A stretch of 64,000 nucleotides of DNA from Piscicola geometra (Eukaryota; Annelida; Clitellata; Hirudinida; Piscicolidae): positions 1,126,201 through 1,190,200 of the forward strand of contig OX030965.1 of the NCBI GenBank assembly GCA_943735955.1, given 5' to 3'. Position 1 is the first letter of the stretch; each line of letters starts with the position of its first letter. The translations under genes and the position numbers were made by a program. This document shows, piece after piece, positions 32,471 through 43,718 of this stretch. The notes below the pieces were generated by a model. The model was not told where the DNA came from, did no database searches, and saw only the letters and a list, made by a program, of their open reading frames with translations.

Positions 32471-35400
32471 TCAGTTGAAGAACTGGATGACTGCATGGAT
32501 GCCATAGAGCATCCACTGTCCAAACGTTTCGGTCTTTCTGTCGAACACTTCTTTGGGCACATCGAGAACTAAGTCAGTGATTTGAGAGATCATCGAGGCC
32601 AGTTTGAACTCTCTCATCGACTTCTCGAACTTTTCCGAGCAATTCCACCGTCGGTCTCCACTCAACTTGCGGTAATTGAAACCTCCGTGAAAGAGCAGCA
32701 AGTTCGCATGTGACGGGTGCTTGTACAAAGCAGAAGCCAAGGACTGCGTGCTGTAGAAGAAGTGAGTAAGAGCCCAGAATGGATCAGTCTCGAGCACTCC
32801 TCCTTCAAGTAACCACTCCACTTGTGTTGCAACTTCTGCCATGACACCTCTCCACACCTTCCCAGCCACTCCATCGTCCATGCAAAGTCTTCTTTGGTTA
32901 CATCACTCATGAACCCAGAAATCGACTTGCAATGACATCGACCTTGACAGGCGTGCACAGTGCTCAAGTAGTCAGCGAGACAAAATCAGTGAACAATTCG
33001 AATCCGGTGTTGTACAATGACGAACAAACAGGAAAATTACAAAGATTGAGTCGTCATGTGAAATAATCATAAGATTCAAAAGAGAAAAATTGCATTTAAG
33101 GTTTTGTTAAACTTTAACAGTTAAAGAATATGCCATTCAAAAAGCTTACCACCATTTTAGGAGTGCTTATGCATAATTTTTGTTTTCAGAAAAAAATTAA
33201 TGAATTCAGTAAATCTCAATAAATATTTCAGTTAATTAATAATTTAACTAAATATAACTGATTTAAGCTAAATCCATAACTACGTTACTATAGACTATAG
33301 CTCAAAGTTAGATTTTGTTAAAGTAATAAAAAAAATTATTAAATCAAATTAAATATTTATTGAGATTTACTAAATTCATTAATTTTTGTCTAAAAAAATA
33401 AATAATGCATGAACACTCCTAAATGCTGTTTTGACAAAATATTGTTTTTTAGGTGCTCAAGAAAAATTGATTAACAATATTTTTAAAAGAAGACCTTATT
33501 ATTTTTTTGATATGATTGAAGGAAAGTTTGAAAAATGTTGCGAGAAAAAAAATTGACAAAATATATAGGGCAACATCGAAAATTTCAAGGTCAAACTTTT
33601 GACCGCTACAAAAATATTATATCATATTTGAACCATTAATTTATGTTTAAATAAAACATGCCTTTATTTTGGTATACTGCATTATTCGTTCTGATAAATA
33701 TAAGCTGAGATATTTCAAAATGAATAGAGAAGGGGTTTTGACCTCGGCAAACTTTGAAGGTCAATAAATCGGCAACCTTTTGAAAAATTGAATTTTTTAT
33801 ATTTTTCATTTTGATAGACAACGTATCTAAGCATAATATAAAAGTTTCACAAATTTCTGAAGAGGGGGGGGGGGGGTAAACTCCATTGGTAGAAATTCTA
33901 AGGAATGACCCAGTTTCGAATGACCCAGTTTCAAATGACCCAGTTTCGAATGACCCAGTTTCGAATGACCCAGTTTCGAACGCACTGAATTGGAGCCAGA
34001 AAGGCCTGTTGAGTGAGTAGTGCCGGTACCACTCTGCAACACCGACGCCACACTCCTTGCGCAGGAAGAACTCCTTGCAGCCCTCATTGGTCGTCACGCA
34101 GCTGCAAGTGCATGTGTGCGGTAGTCAGTGCATGTGTTCTGTGGTCAGTGCATGTGTGCTGTGGTCAGTGCATGTGTGCGGTAGTCAGTGCATGTGTGCT
34201 GTGGTCAGTGCATGTGTGTTGTGGTCAGTGCATGTGTGCTGTGGTCAGTGCATGTGTTCTGTGGTCAGTGCATGTGTTCTGTGGTCAGTGCATGTGTGCT
34301 GTGGTCAGTGCATGTGTTCTGTGGTCAGTGCATGTGTGCTGTGGTCAGTGCATGTGTGTTGTGGTCAGTGCATGTGTGCTGTGGTCAGTGCATGTGTTCT
34401 GTGGTCAGTGCATGTGTGTTGTGGTCAGTGCATGTGTGCTGTGGTCTGTGCATGTATGCCGTGGTTTGTGCATGTGTGTTGTGGTCAGTGCATGTGTGCT
34501 GTGGTCAGTGCATGTGTTCTGTGGTCAGTGCATGTGTGTTGTGGTCAGTGCATGTGTGCTGTGGTCAGTGCATGTGTTCTGTGGTCAGTGCATGTGTGTT
34601 GTGGTCAGTGCATGTGTGCTGTGGTCAGTGCATGTGTTCTGTGGTCAGTGCATGTGTGTTGTGGTCAGTGCATGTGTTCTGTGGTCTGTGCATGTATGCC
34701 GTGGTTTGTGCATGGGAGACAACTTATGAATGAAGTGAGTAATTGACAAACGAAAGAGTCGACATTTATACATCTCAACAACCATAACATTTGTTCAAGA
34801 ACAGAATTACATTGAAATAAAATCGCACTTAGAAAAGCCAACCGAATTATTTATTCATTTGATCCGTGCCTTGAATTAACCCTAACCCTAATATAACACA
34901 CAACTGAACTGTCCCATGTTAAATTTTACGTGGATTAATGTTAATTGCGAATTTTCTAACATACCAAAAACATAAGATTGAAGAATGGTGACTGACCCCT
35001 TGAGCTTCTGCGTGATGATGTACATGTTGTCGATCGAGTTCTGGTTCTCGTAGGCGATGAACTCGTTCGACACAGGCGCCAACAAAGCCATCGTGTGTCT
35101 CGAGCAGTGGTGCAGCTTCGACTTCAACTGCCGCCTCGAAAGACATGCCACTATTTCCTTTTCTGTGCAGTGATTTTCAAACTTTTAATTAGAGTTGAGT
35201 AGGAATTGAAATAAATTACTACAGTTGATGAAAAGACCACTTAAAAATAAAGCATTTATTTTGATTTTTATACGTTTTTTAGCATTTTGGGCTTAAGATA
35301 TCTAACCTAAAACACCAATACTTTTGAATAATTGTTTTTAAATATCCAAAAATTAGTATTTTTCGACTTATTCTAATAAATTATAAATTTATAAATATTG

Positions 35401-36707
35401 ATTTTTTCCCCACAAGTCTTACTATTTTTAGTCGAACTAAACGATTCATAATGTTATTGAAAGTTAAAGTTAAAGTATCAATATTGTCCGTTGCAATTAC
35501 CAACTTAGACATTCTGCTTTTGAAATTCAAGTCCGAACAAAGGGCCTTAGAAACAATACGTTTAAAAAAAGAAAGTGTCTGAACAACCAGGTCTTCACGG
35601 TGCATGGCGCCTTCAACGGCCAGAAACTGCTCGGAGCAGCCGTCAAAGAAGCAAGGGATTCCTTCACTGACAACCTTTTCCGCTCCATGAAATTGAGATG
35701 AAGCAGCATTTTAAAATAAAATAAAAAAACCTTTAACTTCGATTCTAACCTGTCTTTAGCTCCTTAAATTTTATGTTTCTAAATCTTGGTATTTCCACAT
35801 TCGTCGTATTAAACAGCTTCTTCCTTTTCTTGATGATCCTACTTTGCAGCTTCTTGTATCTTCTCTAGTTCTCTCCAGGATTGATTATTGCAACTCTCTT
35901 TACTATGGCCTCCCTGATACTACTTTAGCTCCTCTAAATAAAGCCTTTAACTGTGCTGCTCGTCTTGTTGTTCGTGCTCTTAAGATTTTCTCCCATTTAT
36001 CCTTATCTTCGTTTGTTACATTGGTTACCTTTGAGATCTAGAGTGACTTTTAAAATATGCCTAAATATGTTTAAAATTCATAACTGTACTGTTCCAATTT
36101 ATCTTAAAACTTCTAATTAAACAACCCCCTAAATCTGGTCTAAGATCATCTACCTTTAATCGTTCTTTTCGTTTTCCAGTTAAACACTCTTTTGCTCAAC
36201 GTTCTTTTTCTTACTGCGGTCCCTTTTTATGGAATCTTTACCTTCTTCTCTAACTTCAACTTAGTCACTCATAACTCATTGTTCAGAACGGGATGGCTGA
36301 ACGATTTTGTTCGCTTCTAAGGGGCGCTATACAAATAATAAGTGATTGATTGATTGATTGACAAGGTCACTTTAAACAAAAAAGCAGCTAATGAAAAAGT
36401 CTTAGAAAAAATAAAAACTTTTTCATTGTCACTAATAGGAGTTTGTTTCACCAAGTTAAGAAAATCCAACAAAGCATGCATTGGCAGTCAATAGATGGAA
36501 CTCTTCCCCACTGTGCAAACCAATAAACCTTTAAAGAATAAAACGCAAAGCTGCATGAAGTTTCAGAGGAACTTACTGAGTGTGATGTTGAGATCGCAAA
36601 AGTGCTTTGCCCCGTTCAGGAACTGGGCAATATTTTCCAAGTAGTGAGAAGACTCTGCGTGGCACGTTGAAACAGCAGACCTGCAGCTCTCAAGCTCAGC
36701 AGCATGA
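32471..36707 (-). CDS. Unidentified five-exon gene (partial, frameshift in last exon)
   Basis: Exons are 36707-36577 (donor GTAAGT), 35682-35599 (GTGAAG), 35150-34997 (GTCAGT), 34101-33986 (GTGCGT) and 32942-32471 with TGA. Phases run 1, 1, 2, 1 and all join. The product is Cys-rich, with segments SSHYLENIAQFLNGAKHFCD, IPCFFDGCSEQFLAVEGAMH, NEFIAYENQNSIDNMYIITQ and EWYRHYSLNRPFWLQF. The last exon ends in QWMLYGIHAVIQFFN. Near 32863 a one-base shift is needed to pass from the frame of EDFAWTMEWLG to that of VWRGVMAEVATQVEWLL; this could be a sequencing indel or a lesion. The 5' exons are missing. I recognise no family. Confidence 0.6.
33158..33885 (-). repeat. Right arm of the inverted repeat pair plus short direct copy
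   Basis: 33310-33885 is the inverted counterpart of 31487-32111. 33158-33300 is an additional copy of the inner 140 bp in the direct orientation, so this side is itself a small fold-back. It lies in the intron between the last two exons of the unidentified gene. Confidence 0.75.
33901..33980. repeat. 15-bp tandem repeat, five copies, next to a splice donor
   Basis: Five copies of GACCCAGTTTCGAAT-type units lie directly on the intronic side of the 34101-33986 exon, starting six bases beyond its donor. The unit contains the palindrome TTCGAA. Confidence 0.85.
34105..34715. repeat. 20-bp minisatellite, about 30 copies, next to a splice acceptor
   Basis: The unit is GTGGTCAGTGCATGTGTGCT with T/G variants. 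It begins three bases from the exon at 34101-33986, on the acceptor side, so the acceptor's upstream sequence is the repeat itself (complement, ACACATGCACTGACC). Long Cys/Val ORFs here are chance. Confidence 0.95.
35735..36362 (+). mobile_element. LINE family B, copy 3 (5' truncated)
   Basis: It ends in GGGGCGCTATACAAATAATA then (GATT)n at about 36343-36361. The ORF 35844-36041 reads SSLVLSRIDYCNSLYYGLPD, the conserved C-terminal segment after the RT domain (SRIDYCN). It lies in the first intron of the unidentified minus-strand gene, in the opposite orientation. Confidence 0.85.
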
Positions 36708-37448
36708 CTGAATATGTTGTATTAAAACTTATTATAAAGTTAATACCTTGAATAAATCATTCTGCAAGCTAAAATGATTTCAAGAATAGTATTTATAGTA
36801 ATGTGATAAACTTATTTAATTTTTGGTACTTGCAAAAGATGTCAGGATCCAGCTTGGTAAAGAGAGGACCCATTCTAAAGAGGTTTTCTCTGGTTAGGTC
36901 AATACTGAAGTTGTTTTTAAGAGGGACTAGACACTGATAAACTGCTTTAGTTGAGCAGTAGAGAGGACTTTGAAGTTTTCTAGTGAAAACTTTTTAGGAA
37001 AAAATATGTATTTTAATTTAATTCTTTTTGGTTTATATATTAAAATTTTAACAAGAAAACAATTGAATATTTTAAATAGACTATTTATCTAATTATGTTG
37101 TGAAATATAAAATTTTATACTAACTTCTAAAAATATTTGAATCAATACATGTATCGCAAAATTAATTTGGATACTAACCTCCACATATATTAAGAACTAA
37201 AAAGAATGAAACAAATCCGAGTCTAAGCCGATATGTTTCAAAAATATTATATCCCATTCTGATGTACACATACTTTTATTTTATAAATGAATCAACTTTT
37301 AACATTTTTTTATTGCCAATCTGTAATAAACAATTTACTCTATAAACTAAAATGATCATTGAAGAATTGCCTTCAACTCCATTTTTTTACGTTTAAAAAC
37401 AACTTTTAAAAGTGAAGGAATGTAAGTTTCAAATCGGTTTATAATATA
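36708..37448. other. AT-rich interval, nothing recognised
   Basis: No exon, RNA gene or known repeat is seen. Upstream exons of the unidentified minus-strand gene could lie here or beyond, but none is convincing. Confidence 0.4.
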
Positions 37449-37505
37449 TCTGAATCTAGTCAGAAAATATATAAACTTTATATATTTTCTGACTAGATTC
37501 AGATT
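37449..37505. repeat. Perfect 57-bp palindrome
   Basis: The arms of about 27 bp, starting ATCTGAATCTAGTCAGAAAA and followed by TATATA, are exactly complementary, with only a few bases in the loop. It may be a minimal MITE or a recently formed fold-back. Confidence 0.85.
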
Positions 37506-37559
37506 TCACTAAATACACTGGGAATTTAAATCCCGGAATTATTTGAATCACCTTCCTTC

Positions 37560-37614
37560 GCGATAATCAATTCCAGGTTCCCGACTTTTCCCGTTCCCAT
37601 TCATATCTCTAGTT
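37560..37614 (-). mobile_element. hAT family 6 end fragment
   Basis: GGTTCCCGACTTTTCCCGTT followed by CCCATTCAT and CTAGT matches the subterminal and terminal bases of family 6, without the other end. Confidence 0.5.
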
Positions 37615-37899
37615 TAACTTTGATTTTCCCTAGCTCAACCTCTATTTTTTCATCACGTAACCATTTTTATTCATTTAAATGAAAAACAAAAAAGTCAAAA
37701 TTTTAAATTCTTAATGATTTTAAACTTATGTTCCCAAATTGGAACGTTGGGTCACTCTCAATAGTAAGTCACACAAATGGAACAATCGCAAAGAAAAGCA
37801 TTTGATAACAACATAATTTGTATTATAATATCAAAATGAATTTCAAACAGTAAAAATCATTCATAATCATTTTTCATTGTGATACAGTGATATTGTGAA

Positions 37900-39682
37900 C
37901 ATGGGCGGCGATCCTGGGGAGTCTTGGGATCAGACCCTCCCCCCCCCCCCCACTTTTTTTTGTGGGGGAGTGGGAAGTTTTCCTTAATAGGAACCCCCCC
38001 CCCCTTTTTTTTCGATTTTGTATTCAAAAATTTCTATTTGGTAATGAGCATAATCGTCAACCATTACTTTGCGGCGTCTTAAGACTCGGTTGCGTGCACC
38101 TATGACACAGCCTCGCTCGAATTCACTGGCCGATTGTCATGAACATCAGGATATACTTGACAGTCTTGATTAAAAAGGCTAGCAGAAAAATTTTCTAGTC
38201 AGTCAGACATACGAAAAGGTCTTCTTGAAAATTGGAGTAAACGAGCTGTGGGGAGAAGGCAGAAGGACGGCAGAATTATGTTATCTAAATATACACTGTA
38301 ATTAAAAACAAAAATCTAAATACGATCCATAAGATAGTTATTGACCAGGGACTCACTGAGAACATTGGCTTCTGCTTTGGTTCTCAGTCGAATTTACTAT
38401 AGCAATATCATTCTTACTGGGTTGCCAATGACGCAGCTGAAGAAAATTCAGTCTGTAATCAACACCACAGTTAGGCTCATAACAGATGCTAGAAAGTATG
38501 ATCACATCAGCCCTGTTCTCAAGGAGCTCCACTGGCTTCGTGTTGAAAATAGAATTGAATACAAAAACATATTGTTAATGCACAAGTGTCTGTCTAATGG
38601 GTGCCCAGATTATTTATCGAGTGGTATTGTCATGAGAGCAAGTCTTCCCCAGAGGGAAAGACTCAGGTCTTCCAGGTCAAGAGATGTAGTTCCACAGATA
38701 TACAAACTCAAGTATGCAGGTGCAAGAAGCTTTTTTGTTGCAGCGCCGACTCTTTGGAATAGTCTTCCCAATAGACTCAAATCCCCGAGCTCGACCGCGA
38801 CATTCAGCCGTTCCTTGAAAACGTACTTGTTCGACCGATCACAATAACTTACAAATTTACTTCTAATTTTCCATTCATCAATCTTTTGCTTCCCAATTTC
38901 ATCCTTATTTTATTTATTTATACTAATAGTCAATAATAATTGTAAAATATTTAATATATATATATATATATATATATAGGATCAATAATAATTGTAAAAT
39001 AAATCATAATAATAATATAATATAGATATATACTTTTATCTTAAATTTATTTTTATTATTATTCCAGTTTCAACCTTTAAAAAAAATTATTTTGTCCATA
39101 AAAAAAAGAAAGATGTATATATAGAAATGATTATATTGTTAAATTTCAATAATTTACTTTACCTATACTTACCATTTATTCATCTATCCTTATTAATATT
39201 ATTATCAAATTTTCCATAACCAAGTGGTCTTGAAGCCCGTCTGTTAATGCGTTAATAACACTCGTCGTTGTATTGTATTGTATTGTATATTTTTTTATAA
39301 CTTTGGCAAATTTAAATCTATTTGTAATTCTTTAAACTATTTGACTCAGAAATGAATGGAAAACAAGATGTTATAACATTTATTTGATGGGTTGATGGCT
39401 AGTTGTAATTGAATTTATTAGATGACCAATAATAAAAGTTACTAAAATCGCTATTGTTTTTCTTCAAATCGCTCATAGTGGCAATAGAAAAGTATTTTTA
39501 TTGAGTATCCAACTTTTTTTTAAATGTTTGGTGATACAAATATTAATAGTTGATACAAAAATAATTTGCACTACAGCAAAAAATACTAAATAGTATCGCT
39601 TGTACTGTATTGGCCAATACCGGTTCTTTGATTCCACCCCTGGAGAGGACCCCCCATGATTTCCCGCAGATCACCGCCCCTG
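37900..39682 (+). mobile_element. hAT family 1, copy 2, exact TSD
   Basis: The left end is CATGGGCGGCGATC and the right end is the complement of CAGGGGCGGTGATC. The exact duplication ATTGTGAA lies at 37892-37899 and 39683-39690. Internally deleted: only the terminal region, the transposase C-terminal sequence (about 38060-38280) and the 3' region remain. A LINE is inserted in it (38311-39291). It lies about 340 bp upstream of the SNF8 start. Confidence 0.92.
38311..39291 (+). mobile_element. LINE family A, 5'-truncated copy with (ATTGT)n tail
   Basis: It begins at AAATACGATCCATAAGATAG inside the RT-thumb region and ends with TTGTATTGTATTGTA. The ORF 38341-38847 (168 codons) covers the C-terminal domain: LASALVLSRIYYSN, ARKYDHISPVLKELHWLRV, APTLWNSLPNRLKS and LKTYLFDRSQ at the end. 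The insertion is within hAT family 1; comparison with the other copies shows a small loss of target sequence and no clear TSD. Confidence 0.87.
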
Positions 39683-40033
39683 ATTGTGAAACATGCTGTC
39701 GTTTATCGCATTTCATATACTCCCTTCTTGTATTTTTACTACAATTAACTAAATTTAGCCGACTAACTTAACTTAGTTAACTTTCAATGTAATATATTTT
39801 TTCCTATTTAAACATTATTTAATTTATGAATCTATTTATCAGATTTATGTTAACATTTTATTTATTTAATTTGTAAAAATATTTTATAGTTTTTAACATA
39901 AGCTAACTTTTAAAATTAAAATCAACGAAAACTTATTTTGAATGAATTTCATATTAACTTAATATTTAGGTAAAACACGTTTTCAAAGTGCAAATTTTTT
40001 TTATTTGAGGCAAAGTTTTGTTGAAGCTTCATT

Positions 40034-43000
40034 ATGCGTCGGAGGGGAGCTGGTGTTGGAGCAATTCAGAATCGCTCAGCTGTTCAAGTGAGGACTGATT
40101 TAAACCTAAAATTGTGAAGATATTTTTTAATTTTAAAGTATCAAAAACACTTTAAGCTAAACTTTTTTAGTAAGTTCAGATTTAAATAATCGCAGGCCAA
40201 GTTTAAAGACAAAGGATCTGAACTTGCTTCGGAACAGCTATCAGAAGTTTCCATTTTAAACATCAATAATAATAATAATAATAATATTTTCAGTTTTTAT
40301 ACAGCCTATACCTCGTCATAATGCAATAAATAAATAATAAATAGTTTTAAGGATTAGTATAATAATTATAATAGTAATGAGTACAATATAATACAATACA
40401 ACGAATAAGATTATAGTGGCGTAAATTTGGACGAGCTTCAGGACCACTTAGTTATGGAAAAGTAAATAATCATATTAATAATAATTAATATTTTAAAATT
40501 ATTATTAACCATTAATAAATAGAAAATAAATAAATGAAATGAAGATAAAATTAGAAAGCAAGAAATTGATGAATGGAAGAAATGAGCAGTAGATTTGTGG
40601 GTCATTGTGATCTGCCAAACAAGTACGTTTTCAGGGAACGGCTGAATTTTGTTGTCGAGCTCGGGGATTTGAGTCTATTGGGAAGACTATTCCAAAGAGT
40701 CGGCGCTGCAACAAAAAAGCTTCTTGCACCTGTATACTTGAGTTTGCAGCTCTGTGGAACTACATCTCTTGACCTAGCAGACCTGAGTCTTTCCCTCTGG
40801 GGAAGACTTGCTCTCATGAAAATAATACTCGACAAATAATATGGGCACTCATTAGACAGACACTTGTGCATTAACAAGATGTTTTTGTATTCAATTCTGT
40901 TTTCAACACGAAGCCAGTGGAGCTCCTTGAGAACAGGGCTGATGTGATCATACTTTCTAGCACCTGTTATGAGCCTAGCTGTGGTGTTGATTATGGACTG
41001 AATTTTCTGCAGCTGCGTCATTGGCAACCAAGTAAGAATGATATTGCCATAGTCAATTCGACTGAGAACCAAAGCAGAAGCCAATGTTCTCAGTGAGTCC
41101 TTGGCCAATAACCATCTTATGGATCGTATTTGGCGTGAAGAAGCAAAGCAGGTTTGAGTCATCTTATTGATGTGTGTCGCCATGGTGAGGTCTTTGTCTA
41201 GATAAACTCCTAGGTTTCTGACACTTTCAGAAGGAATGATCTCGTTCTGACAAATGCGAACTGGATCTTTGGGAGTGTGAGTAGAGTTTCGACGGGATGA
41301 GAGCCAGATAACTTCAGTTTTGCTGGAGTTAAGTTTCAGTTGATTGGCACCCATCCAAGCAGCAATTTCATCAATGCATGATGACACCCTTTCTTGCAGG
41401 TCAGCCTGATGACCTTTAATGCAATGACCGTAAATCTGGGTGTCATCAGCATACTGATGAAAAGCAAGCTCATGTCTAGCTGCTATTCTTTCCAAATCTC
41501 CAGTGTACAACGAGAACAGTAAAGGACCAAGGACTGAACCTTGGGGGACTCCTACAGCGGAAACCGACGTGGTCGATTTTGTCCCACTACAGCGGATGTC
41601 AAAACATCTGTCACTTAAGTAGTCCCTAAACCATTCTAACGCAGAGTCAGAGAACCCATAGGAGATGTGCAGTCTTCGGAGCAGTGTTGCATGATCTACC
41701 AGATCAAAAGCTGCCGATAGATCAATCAAAAATAATAATGTAAGCTTACCGTCATCTGCTGCTGTAAGGATGTCTGAAAACATCTTGGTTAGGATGTCTG
41801 AAAAGTCCTTGGTTAAAAACTTCTAAATTTTAAAAGGCAACCGTATTAGCGTCTAGAAAATGAGTAGCATGGAGTAATCATTATGAGTGATAAGCCAAGT
41901 TGAAATAAGGAAAATTTGTAACCTTTGTTTGTAGTGAATTCTTGGTTGAGGAGAAGAGATGAAGATGAACGCAGTTGTTTGATTGAAGCCAGAGAAGAAA
42001 AAATAGTTATTAAAGATTTATTTATTATTCAGAGTAAGTTTGTAAAGCATATAAATCTAAGTCTCTAATTGAATTAAGTAAAATATTATGGTGTAAGTTT
42101 GTGTCGTGTGACACCCTCTCTATAGAGAGCCGGAACCGAGCCGAAACTTAAATTTCCGAGAACCGGAGTCAGAGCCGGAAAACATAGGTGGCTGCTGCTA
42201 CTTGACGCATTTATAAATCTGTCAATACTATTCCTTTCCATTCATCTCACCATGCTCTTCAATGAACCTACCTCTACTTCCTTTCTACTTGCTCACGCTT
42301 AGACCACCCTAACCTTTCCACTTTTTCATCTTTAGACCACCCTAACTTTTCCACTTTTTTATCTTTAGACCACCCTAGCCTCTATTCCTCTTCATTTTCC
42401 ATATATTACTTGTAGAAAAATTAATTTATTTTATCTCATAAGTTTATTAACTTGTTAAATCAAATAGAAGTAAAAAAGTACTGAATTTGCAAGAACATTG
42501 AACGTCTTCTTCGCAAAGATGGCGACTCAGATGGAGAAGTTCCGAGTGAACTTGGAGGACTTTGCCCGCAAGCATCGGACTGAGATTCGCAAGAACGCCC
42601 GCTTCAGGTCGCAGTTCCAGCAGATGTGTGCAGCCATCGGTGTCGACCCTCTCGCGTGTTAGTTGCCAGTTTGCTGTTGCTCCATTATCTATTTGAGATT
42701 TGTTAGTTTCAGAATCACTAATAGACACATCATATGGAGCGTCATGAATTAACTTATGCACAGCGAGCAAGGGCTTCTGGTGCAGTGTCTTAGGCATGGG
42801 AGACTTCTATTACGAGCTGGGCGTACAAGTGCTGGAGGTGTGCATGGCTGCCTCGCATCGCACAGGAGGTGAGTGTTTCAGGTGTTGCTTTGCAGGCACT
42901 ACAATGAGAGGAACACACAGGTCTATTGGAACTCGATGAGCTGACGAGCAGGGTGAAAAAGTCCAGAGGTGCGAACAAGCAGCCTGTCTCCGAGTGACTT

Positions 43001-43655
43001 TGCAACTTCTTGAGCATTCTTCTTCACGCACAATCGTTCAGTCTCTCTCAAATATTCGCTGAGGCGCCTATCGTTTCATCCATCTACCCAATTACTCATC
43101 CTTTCATCCACTACTCAACCTACCTTCCCATCCTCCCATCTACACAACCACAACTGCAGCGAAGACATTCTCACATGCATAAAGACGCTCAAGATTCTGG
43201 GAGACGGGTTGAAGACAATCAAGTTGTCCGAAGGTTTGTGCACGCACTTGATTGACACTAAGCACAACAAGAACAACAACAACATCAGAGCACTACATCA
43301 TAGTAACAACTCCACACCATACAAACACAACACTAACACAACATCACACCAACACAACACTAACACAACATCACACCAACACAACACTAACACAACATCA
43401 CACCAACACAACACTAACACAACATCCTACCAACACAACACTAACACAAAATCACACCAACACAACACTAACACAACATCCTACCAACACAACACTAACA
43501 CAACATCACACCAACACAACACAACCACAATACCACACCAATACTACTCTACACTTTAACAACAAAAAAGCAACACAGCACCACACTACAGTAACAACTC
43601 CAACAAAATATTGCTAGCAACACCACACCGCATGTGGAAACCTAACACCACGAAG

Positions 43656-43686
<31 letters not shown>

Positions 43687-43687
43687 A

Positions 43688-43718
<31 letters not shown>

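Noticed and set aside
34013..34746. Three overlapping 181-238 codon Cys-rich ORFs
   Set aside because: Translation of the 20-bp array in all frames; only the first bases overlap a real exon, and that exon is on the minus strand.
34877..34893. Interstitial telomere-like TTAACCCTAACCCTAA
   Set aside because: Only two units; expected by chance and without flanking array.
35591..35701. Plus-strand terminal exon reading VFTVHGAFNGQKLLGAAVKE
   Set aside because: Looks protein-like, but the minus-strand exon over the same bases (35682-35599) joins its neighbours in phase on both sides, which is stronger evidence.
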